This document shows, one piece after another, positions 37,396-45,948 of a stretch of DNA of 64,000 bases. The stretch comes from an uncultured Acetatifactor sp. (GTDB lineage Bacteria > Bacillota > Clostridia > Lachnospirales > Lachnospiraceae). Within the stretch, counting starts at the first letter, position 1. The number at the start of each line of letters is the position of its first letter. The notes beneath the pieces are model-generated. The model saw nothing but the letters and a program-made list of their open reading frames with translations, made no database searches and was not told the origin of the DNA. The position numbers and the translations under genes are program-made. Location of the stretch: assembly GCA_947629645.1 (NCBI GenBank), contig CANREV010000011.1, positions 16,316 to 80,315 of the forward strand, in the 5' to 3' direction.

Positions 37396-38739
37396 CTACC
37401 TCTCTGTAATCACAATGTATTTGTCCGTCACTTCCCTGACAATGCCATCCATGGAAGCGTGAATCGCTACGCTTAAGCCATTGCCGCAGGCTGCGATCCT
37501 GTCTCCGCGCTTCACTTCTGTTCCCGCATGGACCTCCGCAACGGCGGGAGCTCCGATGTGCTGACTCATCATAATCTTCACTTTGTGGATCAGATTCTGT
37601 TCCTTCCAGTAAGAGTCTTTCTGTAAAGGAGCCTCCGCGTCATACCGAGCAAGCCCCAGTCTTGCCGCCAGCCGCTCCTCCGGCACTTTGCGGTACTGTC
37701 TGCTTTCCTGAACAGGAGCGGGAACCACGCCCGCGGGAGGCTTTACTCCTGCCTTGCGAAGACCCGCCTTATAGTCAGCGATCAGACTTCTTGGCGACAA
37801 TCCCTGAGGGCAGGAAAAATTCTCACAAAGGCCACAGGAACTGCAAAACATAGTATTTAAGAACACATTTGTATCCTGAAAGTCCTGATTCGCCGCGCTC
37901 CGCATAAATTTATGAGGCTCAATGGGGTGTCCCAGCGCATGTCTGGGGCACAGACTGGTACATGTCTCACACTGACAGCAGGAAGAAGCCGCCCGCTTTA
38001 AGTCGATAGCGGGATTCCTGTTTTTCCTCTGTACCAGGGGATGACTCTTATCCAGCACGATCACGGCGTTTGTGGTTTTTGTCACCACCGCCGTCTCATC
38101 CGCCAGATTTCCCATCATAGGGCCGCCCACCAGATAAACGGGATCCTTTGCCAGTGTCTTTCCCGCATACGCCGTCACGTCTTTGATGGATGCGCCCAGA
38201 GGCACCCTCACTGTGACAGGATGCTCCACCTCGCCGACAATGGTCACCACCTTGTCGATAACAGGCGTATTCTCCTCCAACGCCCGATATATATTGTAAA
38301 CCGTCTCCACGTTAAAGACGGCCACGCCCTCCTCAATGGGCAGACCTCCGGGGCGGATCACCCGGCCCGTTGCCTCGTAGATCAACACCACCTCGTCCCC
38401 CATGGGATATGCGCCGTCCAGAAGCTGGATGCGCATATCGGGATAGGCGTCTATATATCTGTCTATAGCTTTTAATGTCGCTTTGTATTCTTTTTTAATG
38501 CCGATAACAGCTTCCTTTGCCCCGACTGTCCGGGCAATTTCATCAAAGGTCCTTAAAATTTCCTCCGCCCGCTGTTCCAGCAGCTGTCTGTGAAGCTTCA
38601 GCAGCGGTTCACATTCAGCACAATTCATCAGGATCACTTCAGCGCGCTCATCCACTTTCGCATAGGTGGGAAAACCCGCGCCGCCGGCGCCTACAATGCC
38701 TGAATCCTGTAATATCTGCTTTAACTTCTGAATCTCCAT
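37396..38739 (-). CDS. pduS: PduS-like flavin/Fe-S electron carrier
   Basis: The 447-residue protein has an N-terminal RnfC-like fold (GIVGAGGAGFPTYAKV; NCAECEPLLKLHR), an SLBB region, two ferredoxin-type cluster motifs (CCQCETCTSLCP and CSSCGLCENFSCP) and a C-terminal barrel-sandwich-like tail. In Pdu systems PduS reduces cobalamin. Here the dehydratase is a glycyl-radical enzyme, so PduS with PduT is likely used for NADH or electron balance. ATG 38739 is preferred to an upstream TTG. Confidence 0.92.
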   Translation of the reverse strand: MEIQKLKQILQDSGIVGAGGAGFPTYAKVDERAEVILMNCAECEPLLKLHRQLLEQRAEEILRTFDEIARTVGAKEAVIGIKKEYKATLKAIDRYIDAYPDMRIQLLDGAYPMGDEVVLIYEATGRVIRPGGLPIEEGVAVFNVETVYNIYRALEENTPVIDKVVTIVGEVEHPVTVRVPLGASIKDVTAYAGKTLAKDPVYLVGGPMMGNLADETAVVTKTTNAVIVLDKSHPLVQRKNRNPAIDLKRAASSCCQCETCTSLCPRHALGHPIEPHKFMRSAANQDFQDTNVFLNTMFCSSCGLCENFSCPQGLSPRSLIADYKAGLRKAGVKPPAGVVPAPVQESRQYRKVPEERLAARLGLARYDAEAPLQKDSYWKEQNLIHKVKIMMSQHIGAPAVAEVHAGTEVKRGDRIAACGNGLSVAIHASMDGIVREVTDKYIVITER

Positions 38740-38781
38740 CACACGCCCCAACTTTCCTGAGAAAAATTCCTTCGGAAACCC

Positions 38782-39030
38782 CTACTTCTCGTCAACGATC
38801 CCCACGATCGCCGCGTCCACAGGTACGTTCTCCAAACCTACTCTTGCCGCGCTTCCCATGGTCACCAATACAGTTTCCCCGATTCCCGCGCCGATATTGT
38901 CGATGGCGACAAACCGGGACGCGCAGGCCCCCATTTCCTCCAAAGGCTCAATGATCATAAACTTATTGCCGATCAGATTTTCACATTTGCGGGTGGAAAC
39001 AATGCTTCCAACTACCTTTCCTATCACCAT
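38782..39030 (-). CDS. pduN: BMC-P vertex shell protein (EutN/PduN-like)
   Basis: The 82-residue protein begins MVIGKVVGSIVSTRKCENLIG and includes FVAIDNIGAGIGETVLV, the EutN/CcmL fold of pentameric vertex proteins that close the microcompartment shell. AAGGAG lies eight bases before the ATG. Three hairpins separate it from pduL. Confidence 0.95.
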   Translation of the reverse strand: MVIGKVVGSIVSTRKCENLIGNKFMIIEPLEEMGACASRFVAIDNIGAGIGETVLVTMGSAARVGLENVPVDAAIVGIVDEK

Positions 39031-39050
39031 GACACGATTCTCCTTTAATT

Positions 39051-39143
39051 CAGGGGCTCCGCAAAATACGCTTTCCTTTTTGCGGCAGCCCCTGACGGAT
39101 ACCTGACGATTCATCCGTCCGGCAGACAGCTGTCCGGACCGTT
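39051..39143. promoter_or_regulatory. Three hairpins between pduL and pduN
   Basis: 39051-39094: a stem of about 16 bp, CAGGGGCT-CCGCAAAA paired with TTTTGCGG-AGCCCCTG. Then GACGGAT/ATCCGTC and GTCCGG/CCGGAC palindromes up to the pduL stop. They have no T tails, so they may set mRNA stability or partial attenuation rather than termination. Confidence 0.7.
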
Positions 39144-39145
39144 TG

Positions 39146-39790
39146 CTACCTGATGATCGTGACCTTGTCGCCGGTCCTGATCTTGCTGGCGTTCGCCTCA
39201 TCGGTATCAATGTGCATCTCCAGGGTAAAGCTATCGTGCACACGAATCTTTACCTGATTAAATATAGTGCCTCTCTCGTTATCCGCTTTAACGGACACGA
39301 TATCCCCGTCATGGACGCCGGCTGCAGCCGCGTCCGCAGGCGACATATGAATATGGCGCATGGCAATGATACAGCCTTCCTTCATGTAAATCGCGCCCTT
39401 GGGGCCGACTACCGCGATAGGAGCGCTGGCTGCCACATTCCCCGACTCGCGGATGGGCGCCGCTATGCCAAGCTTCATGGCATCGGTGGCTGAGATTTCA
39501 ACCTGAGATGCCTTTCTCACAGGTCCCAGGACCCGGACATTCTCAATCGCGCGAAGCTTAATGCCAACGATGGTGACAGTCTCATTGCAGGCGTATTGTC
39601 CGCCCATCAGATCTTTCTTTTTCGTCAGCTGATATCCCTCGCCAAACAGAGTCTCCACATCCTGTTGGGTCAGATGGATATGTCTTGCGGACACACCCAC
39701 CGGAACCTGATAACCATTTGTCTTCTGGTCCATCTTATTGATGGTCTCAAGGACCATTTTTGTGATTGCTTCAACCGTCTGCTGTTCCAT
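39146..39790 (-). CDS. pduL: Phosphate propanoyltransferase PduL
   Basis: The 214-residue enzyme converts propionyl-CoA plus phosphate to propionyl-phosphate. It has an amphipathic N-terminal targeting helix (VEAITKMVLETINKM). It then carries PduL motifs VPVGVSARHIHLTQQDVETLFG with the zinc His pair, and AMRHIHMSPADA. Two tandem PduL beta-barrels are expected. A GGAGG site precedes ATG 39790. Confidence 0.95.
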   Translation of the reverse strand: MEQQTVEAITKMVLETINKMDQKTNGYQVPVGVSARHIHLTQQDVETLFGEGYQLTKKKDLMGGQYACNETVTIVGIKLRAIENVRVLGPVRKASQVEISATDAMKLGIAAPIRESGNVAASAPIAVVGPKGAIYMKEGCIIAMRHIHMSPADAAAAGVHDGDIVSVKADNERGTIFNQVKIRVHDSFTLEMHIDTDEANASKIRTGDKVTIIR

Positions 39791-39829
39791 GATTATCCTC
39801 CACAAACTACGAACGATCCGTTAACAGGA

Positions 39830-40111
39830 TCAGGCTTTGATCTTGGGAAGAATCATCTCAACATCAGAATGAGGACGAGGGATTACATGGGTAGCTACCA
39901 GCTCGCCCAGTTTGCTTGCGCTTGCGGAACCGGCTTCCACGGAAGACTTCACCGCGCCTACATCGCCGCGTACCATTACGGTCACCAGACCGGATCCGAT
40001 CTTCTCAGTACCTACCAGCGTTACATTCGCCGCTTTACACATTGCGTCCGCCGCTTCGATTGCCGCCACCAGACCTCTTGTTTCTACCATTCCTAATGCT
40101 TCCTGTGCCAT
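39830..40111 (-). CDS. BMC-H shell protein (PduA/PduJ-like)
   Basis: The 93-residue hexamer subunit opens [28 protein letters not shown] and ends [18 protein letters not shown]. It closely resembles the 91-residue BMC-H at 40539-40814, so the two are paralogues that probably arose by duplication. AGGAGG precedes the ATG. It forms shell facets with a central pore for substrates such as propanediol or lactaldehyde. Confidence 0.95.
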   Translation of the reverse strand: MAQEALGMVETRGLVAAIEAADAMCKAANVTLVGTEKIGSGLVTVMVRGDVGAVKSSVEAGSASASKLGELVATHVIPRPHSDVEMILPKIKA

Positions 40112-40142
40112 TTCTTTTTCCTCCTGTTTTCTTGAAATTATT

Positions 40143-40478
40143 TTATACTTCCTGAATCGTCTGCGCATCCAGCGAACTTACCGATGTCTTATCCCGAAAC
40201 CGGCTGGCGCTGAGTTTCACAAGCCGCCAGATCTCCTCGTGGGGATTGGCGATCACGCCGCTCGCCACAGGCTTCTTGATCGCATTCTTCACCGCGGTTT
40301 CCACCGCTTCCGTCACAGCCGCCACATCGCCCGTGATCACAACGGTGACAAGGCGTCCGCCCAGTTTTCTCTCCCAGGTTACCAGCTCCACGCCGGAAGT
40401 CTTGCACATGATATCCAGCGCATCCACCGCTGCCACCACACCTGAGATTTCGATAAAGCCTAATGATGTATTACTCAT
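40143..40478 (-). CDS. BMC-H shell protein with C-terminal extension
   Basis: The 111-residue protein has a BMC domain ([37 protein letters not shown]). It has about 20 extra residues after the domain ([22 protein letters not shown]). The extension may bind enzymes or the shell interior. It shares the operon with the two PduA/J-like paralogues but is clearly diverged from them. Confidence 0.92.
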   Translation of the reverse strand: MSNTSLGFIEISGVVAAVDALDIMCKTSGVELVTWERKLGGRLVTVVITGDVAAVTEAVETAVKNAIKKPVASGVIANPHEEIWRLVKLSASRFRDKTSVSSLDAQTIQEV

Positions 40479-40538
40479 GCCTGGCTCCTTCTCTTCCCTA
40501 TCAGGTCCTTTTCCCAGATCATCATCCGATCCCTGCCA

Positions 40539-40814
40539 TCAGATTCTGGGAAGGATCTTCTCCACATCGGCGTGAGGACGGGGGATCACATGTGCCGCCA
40601 CCAGCTCTCCCAGTCTGCTTGCAGCTGCGGAACCGCTCTCTACAGACGCCTTTACGGCGCCCACATCGCCGCGCACCATTACGGTTACCAGACCGGACCC
40701 GATTTTCTCGGTACCGATCAGCGTTACCTCCGCGGACTTGGTCATTGCATCAGCCGCCTCGATTGCTGCCGTAAGACCTCTTGTTTCTACCATTCCCAAT
40801 GCTTCCTGTGCCAT
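40539..40814 (-). CDS. BMC-H shell protein (PduA/PduJ-like)
   Basis: The 91-residue shell subunit opens [30 protein letters not shown] and ends [17 protein letters not shown]. It is the near paralogue of the product of 39830-40111. AAGGAG precedes the ATG. It provides a main facet hexamer. Confidence 0.95.
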   Translation of the reverse strand: MAQEALGMVETRGLTAAIEAADAMTKSAEVTLIGTEKIGSGLVTVMVRGDVGAVKASVESGSAAASRLGELVAAHVIPRPHADVEKILPRI

Positions 40815-40853
40815 AATGTTCTCCTTTCATAGGCTCAATGTGTAAATTGTACT

Positions 40854-41168
40854 TTAATTCTTGTCAAATGCGTTCAGTTTCAGCATCTTCTCCGTATCTT
40901 CCGTAGGCCTGGCAATAATGTGTTTCTGCACCACTCCGGTCAGGGACTCCGCCATAGCCTCCCCTGCCGCCATAGCCGCTTCCACATCTGCAACGGATCC
41001 CCGGAATTTGATCGTTACCAGCAAAGGCACCGGTAGCGAATCTGCATTTGCAGGTTTATTTTTATCGAAAGTCTCCAGTCTGACGTTTGCCGCCTTACAG
41101 CCCGCATCGGCTGCGAGGAACGCGCAGGTCAGTCCGTATACCTCCAAAAGTCCTACCGCTTCTTCCAT
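40854..41168 (-). CDS. Divergent BMC-H shell protein
   Basis: The 104-residue protein has a BMC fold (EAVGLLEVYGLTCAFLAADAGCKAANV; KHIIARPTEDTEKMLKLN). A loop of about 12 residues (DKNKPANADSLPVP) interrupts the second strand near the central pore. That would change the pore compared with PduA. GAGG lies upstream. It is the fourth hexamer gene of the operon. Confidence 0.9.
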   Translation of the reverse strand: MEEAVGLLEVYGLTCAFLAADAGCKAANVRLETFDKNKPANADSLPVPLLVTIKFRGSVADVEAAMAAGEAMAESLTGVVQKHIIARPTEDTEKMLKLNAFDKN

Positions 41169-41193
41169 AACCGCCTCATTTCCGCATGGTCAG

Positions 41194-42402
41194 CTACTTG
41201 TTGACAATGGCAATCTTCAGTCCCGTCATCGCCAGATTCGTTTTTAACGCTTCGTTGATTTCCTCCAGAGGATATGTATGAGTGATCAGCTTGTCAATAG
41301 GCAGTCCGATCTTCTTTGCGCTCTTTAAGAAATCAAAGGTAGTCGCATAATCTCTCAAAGTATATACCCATGACCCCACGGTAGTGATCTCCTTGGAACA
41401 GATATCAAAGTGAGGATTGATGGTTGCATCGCCGCCGTTGATGAAAAATCCCAGTTCGCAAAGTCCGCCGCCATTGCGGATGAACTTATAGATGTTGGAA
41501 TGTCCTGCGGGAGATCCGGTGCACTGGAACGCGAAATCCGCCAGATGTCCGTCAAATTTCTCCGCTACCGCGGCGGACAGCGCCTCAATGCCCTTGTGAT
41601 CCTTAAAGTTGACATAGTCGGAAGCGCCAAGCTCCTTAGCGAATTCCAGACGTTTGTTCTCTCCGTCTACCGCCACAATGTTGTTGATGCCCATAGTGCG
41701 CAGGATCGCGATACAGATCAGGCCGATCGGCCCGCAGCCCTGCACCACCACTCTGGAATTGAAGCGGAGAATGCCGGTACTCTTGGCGCGCTCTACGGCG
41801 TGGATCAAAACCGCGCAAGGCTCGATCAGAATCCTTGAGTAGAGATCCAGATCGCTGACGTTGAATACCGTGGAGCCTCCCCTGATTAAAATATAGTCGG
41901 AGAACCATCCGTTCAAATGAATATCGTCATCGGGAAGCAGTCCGTAAACGTCCGCGCCCCCCACATTCTGCTTATTCAGGTCAAACATGGTAATATCAGG
42001 ATTATCCTTGAAGATCATGCAGGTCACTACTTTGTCGCCGACTTTTAAGTCTTTGCCCGCGCTGTCTTTCTTCACATTCTTCCCCATTTTCACGATCTCG
42101 CCGGTGCCCTCATGTCCCAGGGCAACGGGAATCAGGCTGAAAGGATCCCGCTTGAACTCATGCGCATCGGTACCGCAGACGCCGCATCCCTCCACCTTCA
42201 CTAAAATATCGTCATCTCCCACCTGCGGCATGGGAAATTCTTTTACATCAAAGTGTTCCAGACTTGTCAGCATTGCCACGTGGGCGGTTTTGGGGATCGC
42301 GCCGCCTGATGAGCTGCCGCCGGCCGGGGATGATGCATTCGCTCCTGCCATATTGGCAAGCACTTGTTTTACGATCGCTTCGATCTGTGCTGTATCAGCC
42401 AT
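41194..42402 (-). CDS. Zinc-dependent alcohol dehydrogenase with targeting peptide
   Basis: The 402-residue MDR dehydrogenase has an N-terminal amphipathic targeting helix (DTAQIEAIVKQVLANM) and a Gly/Ser linker, then the catalytic zinc motifs GCGVCGTDAHEFK, GHEGTGEI and IEPCAV, and the Rossmann motif GCGPIGLICI. The four-Cys structural-zinc loop usual in this family is absent. It probably interconverts propionaldehyde and propanol or lactaldehyde and propanediol, recycling NADH inside the shell. Most Pdu systems use the iron-type PduQ instead. Confidence 0.92.
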   Translation of the reverse strand: MADTAQIEAIVKQVLANMAGANASSPAGGSSSGGAIPKTAHVAMLTSLEHFDVKEFPMPQVGDDDILVKVEGCGVCGTDAHEFKRDPFSLIPVALGHEGTGEIVKMGKNVKKDSAGKDLKVGDKVVTCMIFKDNPDITMFDLNKQNVGGADVYGLLPDDDIHLNGWFSDYILIRGGSTVFNVSDLDLYSRILIEPCAVLIHAVERAKSTGILRFNSRVVVQGCGPIGLICIAILRTMGINNIVAVDGENKRLEFAKELGASDYVNFKDHKGIEALSAAVAEKFDGHLADFAFQCTGSPAGHSNIYKFIRNGGGLCELGFFINGGDATINPHFDICSKEITTVGSWVYTLRDYATTFDFLKSAKKIGLPIDKLITHTYPLEEINEALKTNLAMTGLKIAIVNK

Positions 42403-42456
42403 TTCTACTGCTCCTTTCTGATTTTTATGTCAAACTTCAAACTTTTTAAAATCTTC

Positions 42457-43845
42457 CTACCGTATACAGAGGCTGTCAGCCATAACGCACCGTCTGCTCT
42501 TAGTAAACGACTTGGCGCTTGTCAGGCCTTCTCCGGTACGGCTGGCAATGGTAAAGGTACAATACCCTTCTCCGCCAAATCCTAACGCCGCGTAGGAAGG
42601 CGCGTTTTTCACCAGAATTGCCGTATCGATCTCCCTGGCGTACTTTGTAATATGGTCGATATTCTTGGAATGGATATGGGCGGAATGACGATTGCCATGC
42701 TCCAGCCAGACAGCCTTTTCAATAGCATCGTCAATATCTTTCGCACGAACCATGCCAAGAATCGGCATCATCAGTTCCGTTGCAATCAAAGGATGCTCTT
42801 TCTCGCCCTCAAACACGATACAACGGATATTGTCGGGCACGGTAACGCCGATCATTCCAAGCAGCGTCTTTGCATCCCGTCCCACACATTTGCGGTTCAG
42901 ACCCTTGGGAGTCAGCACAACGTTTATCAGCTTATCCTGCTCCTCTTTGGAGATCAGATAGCAGCCCTGTTCGGAAAGCATATAGTGCATCAGTTCGTCC
43001 GCGATGGAATCCACCGCTACGATCTCTTTCTCCGCGATACAGGGAAGGTTGTTGTCAAAGGTACAGCCGTTCACGATATCTTCCGCCGCTTTGCGGACAT
43101 CCGCAGTTTCGTCCACCACTGCCGGAGGATTGCCCGCGCCTGCGCCGATTCCGCGTTTCCCCGAAGAAAGCACCGCCGTAACCACGCCGGGACCGCCCGT
43201 TGCGGCAATCAAAGGGATATCCTTATGTTTCATCATGATATTGCTGGTTTCCAGCGTAGGTTTCTCAACGGTACATGCCACATTGTCAGGACCGCCTGCC
43301 TCCAATGACGCCTCATTGATCAGATTCAACGCAAAAATAGAAGTCCTGATCGCTGCCGGATGGGGGTTAAACACAACAGTGTTGCCTGCCGCGATCATGC
43401 CGATGGAATTGCAGAGCACCGTCTCGCTGGGGTTCGTGCAGGGAGTGATGGCCCCGATCACGCCGAAAGGTCCCATCTCGATCAAAGTCAATCCTCTGTC
43501 ACCCGACCAGGCAGTGGTCTTAAGGTCCTCCGTTCCGGGAGTTTTGTCTGCCACTAAGTGATGCTTTAATATCTTATGTCCCACATTGCCCATTCCTGTT
43601 TCATTCACGCCCATTCTGGCCAATGTCTCCGCATTTTCATGGGTTTTTCTGCGGATGTTGCTGATGATCTGTTCTCTCTGGTCCAGAGACATTCTGCGGA
43701 TGATAGCCTGTGACTTCTTTGCAGCGGCGATCGCTTCGTTCATATCCGTAAATACGCCATGGCTCTTTGCCACGGGCTCCGCAATCTGAAGCTGCGCCAC
43801 AACCTCCTGAACAATGTCCTGTACCATGCCTTCATTTACAAGCAC
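42457..43845 (-). CDS. pduP: CoA-acylating propionaldehyde dehydrogenase PduP
   Basis: The 462-residue enzyme makes propionyl-CoA and NADH from propionaldehyde. An N-terminal targeting helix (GMVQDIVQEVVAQLQ) precedes the aldehyde dehydrogenase fold. The catalytic Cys lies in NNLPCIAEKEIV, and GAGNPPAVVDETAD is also present. The start is GTG 43845 with GGAGG eight bases upstream. It overlaps the GlcG-like gene by 10 bases. Confidence 0.95.
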   Translation of the reverse strand: MLVNEGMVQDIVQEVVAQLQIAEPVAKSHGVFTDMNEAIAAAKKSQAIIRRMSLDQREQIISNIRRKTHENAETLARMGVNETGMGNVGHKILKHHLVADKTPGTEDLKTTAWSGDRGLTLIEMGPFGVIGAITPCTNPSETVLCNSIGMIAAGNTVVFNPHPAAIRTSIFALNLINEASLEAGGPDNVACTVEKPTLETSNIMMKHKDIPLIAATGGPGVVTAVLSSGKRGIGAGAGNPPAVVDETADVRKAAEDIVNGCTFDNNLPCIAEKEIVAVDSIADELMHYMLSEQGCYLISKEEQDKLINVVLTPKGLNRKCVGRDAKTLLGMIGVTVPDNIRCIVFEGEKEHPLIATELMMPILGMVRAKDIDDAIEKAVWLEHGNRHSAHIHSKNIDHITKYAREIDTAILVKNAPSYAALGFGGEGYCTFTIASRTGEGLTSAKSFTKSRRCVMADSLCIR

Positions 43846-44408
43846 GATATTACCTCCTCCAATACAGAGCGCCCGTAAGATGCCAGTTCCGTGTCCTGCT
43901 TTGCGGAACCGCCGCTGACTCCCAGCGCCCCGATGATCACATCATTGTACTTCAAGACTTCGCCGCCGCCAAAAATGGTAATCTTTCCATTGTTGGTAAA
44001 CTGGATGCCGTAAAGAGATTCTCCCGGCTGGCTTAAGCGTCCCAGTTGTTCGGTGGACATCTGAAAGGCAATGGATGTATAGGTCTTATTTAACGCCACG
44101 TCAAAGCTTCCTATGTATGCGCCGTCCATACAATGGATGGCAACCGGTCTGCCCGCCGCATCGGACACGGCTGTCACCACACGCATGTTCCACTCCGCGG
44201 CTTTTGTCTCGATCCTCTCGATCAACTTCACCGCAAGCTTTAAGGGCATGGACGGGATCACAGCGCCGCCGTTTGCCGCAACAGGCCTCCCGGGCAGTCC
44301 GGCGTTTTCTCCTGCGGCGTCATGGTTGCCGGCCGTCCGTCCAAGGACGTCCCGGACCACTTTTTCTATCAGTTCCTGATCTGTCTGCTTTCCGGTTTGT
44401 TTTTCCAT
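43836..44408 (-). CDS. GlcG/PduO-C-like protein with targeting peptide
   Basis: The 190-residue protein has an N-terminal helix (DQELIEKVVRDVLGR) like the targeting peptides of the neighbouring enzymes, a Gly/Ala linker, and a GlcG/HbpS domain (RVVTAVSDAAGRPVAIHCMDGA; FGGGEVLKYNDVIIGALGVSGG). Such domains bind haem or flavin-like cofactors; the exact role in microcompartments is unclear. TTG 44420 is an alternative start; the ATG at 44408 lacks a strong ribosome binding site. Confidence 0.85.
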   Translation of the reverse strand: MEKQTGKQTDQELIEKVVRDVLGRTAGNHDAAGENAGLPGRPVAANGGAVIPSMPLKLAVKLIERIETKAAEWNMRVVTAVSDAAGRPVAIHCMDGAYIGSFDVALNKTYTSIAFQMSTEQLGRLSQPGESLYGIQFTNNGKITIFGGGEVLKYNDVIIGALGVSGGSAKQDTELASYGRSVLEEVISCL

Positions 44409-44421
44409 ATTCTTTACCAAT

Positions 44422-45228
44422 TTATCTGCCGAGCTGCTCCATCACTTTTCTGGTGATCTCCGCTACCAGTTCCGGTGATGCCGCTGCGGCGCCCTTTTTG
44501 CTGTCACAGCCTCCGCCGCAATTATGGCAGCTGGGCTTGCCCTCCTTCAGATTCTGGCACAGATTTGCGGGATGACGGCCTTTCATACCGAACTGTCTGC
44601 GGATCTCATACAGATCCTCCACCTGCTGGGGCGTAAACTCCTTGGGGCCGCCCAGCATCCTGGACTGGTACAAAAGCTGTGCGTAAAATTCAACGGATTC
44701 CATTTTCAGATATGCGCTCAACAGGGAATCAGAATAGGTCAGTGCGCCGTGGTTCTCCAGCAGCACCGCATCGAAATACTGCACATACTCGGAAACCGCA
44801 TCGGGGATTTCCATGGTGGAAGGTCTGCCGTACTTCGCGATAGGCACGCAGCCAAGCGCGATGACTGCCTCGGGCATGATCGGCTGGGTCAGAGGAATGC
44901 CTGCGATAGCGAACGTGGTGGCATACATGGGATGCGCGTGCACAACGCTGTTTACATCGGGTCTCTCCTGATATACTCTCATGTGCATCTTGATTTCGGA
45001 TGAAGGCTTAAAATTGCCGTTTGCCTGAAGCACATTGCCCTGCGCATCTACTTTACAGATGTATTCCGGCGTCATAAAACCCTTGGACACACCGGTAGGG
45101 GTACAGAGAAATTCGTTATCGTTGAGTTTGACAGAAATGTTGCCGTCATTTGCGGCGACCATGTTTCTGTTGTAAATTCTCTTTCCGATGTCGCAAATCT
45201 CTTTTTTGATTTCATACTCGTTTTGCAT
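44422..45228 (-). CDS. fucA: Class II aldolase (fuculose-phosphate aldolase-like) with C-terminal targeting tail
   Basis: The 268-residue zinc aldolase would split fuculose-1-phosphate (or rhamnulose-1-phosphate) into lactaldehyde and DHAP. It has ANDGNISVKLNDNEF, the zinc motif VVHAHPMYATTFAIAG and ENHGALTYSD. After the core comes a Cys-rich stretch (CHNCGGGCDSKKG) and a C-terminal amphipathic helix (PELVAEITRKVMEQLG) like the N-terminal peptides of other cargo enzymes. AGGAGG precedes the ATG; a strong promoter lies just upstream. Confidence 0.92.
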   Translation of the reverse strand: MQNEYEIKKEICDIGKRIYNRNMVAANDGNISVKLNDNEFLCTPTGVSKGFMTPEYICKVDAQGNVLQANGNFKPSSEIKMHMRVYQERPDVNSVVHAHPMYATTFAIAGIPLTQPIMPEAVIALGCVPIAKYGRPSTMEIPDAVSEYVQYFDAVLLENHGALTYSDSLLSAYLKMESVEFYAQLLYQSRMLGGPKEFTPQQVEDLYEIRRQFGMKGRHPANLCQNLKEGKPSCHNCGGGCDSKKGAAAASPELVAEITRKVMEQLGR

Positions 45229-45241
45229 TTTGATTCCTCCT

Positions 45242-45290
45242 GTTTTGTTGTTTCTTGTTCTATTATAAGTCTATATACCACACAAGTCAA
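45242..45290 (-). promoter_or_regulatory. Internal promoter before fucA with CAACAAAAC box
   Basis: TTGACT (45285-45290) and TATAAT (45262-45267) are 17 bases apart. A CAACAAAAC box on the minus strand (45242-45250) follows the transcription start region. The same box occurs at the promoter before the dehydratase gene, so the DeoR regulator may control both. Confidence 0.75.
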
Positions 45291-45763
45291 CATTCTTGAT
45301 GTTGGATTTGTGTCGTTTTTTGAGTTTTGGAAGGTTCTCTCAGATAGTCCAGGATCTCTTTCACGCCCTCCCCCGTAACGGAGTCCACAAAAAAGATCTT
45401 TTTACATCCGGAATTGCGCAGCCAGCGCTCCGCCAGCGGACGATTCGCCCCGGGATCGTTTATTTTAGTAACGATACCGATCACGTCACGGTTCACCATG
45501 CAGGTGATGTTGGGCGGGAACAGGGTATACGGTTCCGTGGCCGCCACCAGAAGCCCCACCACATCCGCCTCATAAGCATACAGCGCAAGAGCGTACCCCA
45601 GATGCTTTGTCTGCGCATACTCCCCCGGAGTGTCGATCAGCACATCATGATAATGAATATACTGTGTCTTGTCATAATGCACTTTTTCTCCGTTCAGCGC
45701 CTGTTTTAAAGTAGTTTTTCCACTTTCGCTGCGCCCCATGAGTATCAGCTTTTTCATTTTCAT
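45287..45763 (-). CDS. pduV: PduV/EutP-like GTPase
   Basis: The 158-residue P-loop protein has Walker A MGRSESGKTTL, a G3-like DTPGEY motif and VTKIND as G4. PduV/EutP GTPases associate with microcompartments and may affect their movement or assembly. The last bases overlap the promoter of fucA. Confidence 0.92.
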   Translation of the reverse strand: MKMKKLILMGRSESGKTTLKQALNGEKVHYDKTQYIHYHDVLIDTPGEYAQTKHLGYALALYAYEADVVGLLVAATEPYTLFPPNITCMVNRDVIGIVTKINDPGANRPLAERWLRNSGCKKIFFVDSVTGEGVKEILDYLREPSKTQKTTQIQHQEC

Positions 45764-45765
45764 CT

Positions 45766-45948
45766 CTATTCCATTTTATTTCCTATCCATTCGGACGGCC
45801 ATACGCGGGCGGTCATATTAACCGGACCTCCGACTATATTTCCGGATGTCAGACCAGACTGCCGGACAATATCGTCACTCCGCAAGCCTGGCTGTTTTAC
45901 GTTTACCCAATAAAACGGTAAAAATACGCAAATACGGCTCCGCGTCAT
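45766..45948 (-). CDS. Possible 60-residue protein between pduU and pduV
   Basis: An ATG at 45948 overlaps the pduU stop (ATGA) and the frame ends two bases before the pduV ATG, exactly filling the 181-base gap. The product has internal repetition (RSDDIVRQSGLTSGNIVGG) and no recognised domain. No good ribosome binding site is visible beyond coupling. It could equally be noncoding spacer. Confidence 0.25.
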   Translation of the reverse strand: MTRSRICVFLPFYWVNVKQPGLRSDDIVRQSGLTSGNIVGGPVNMTARVWPSEWIGNKME

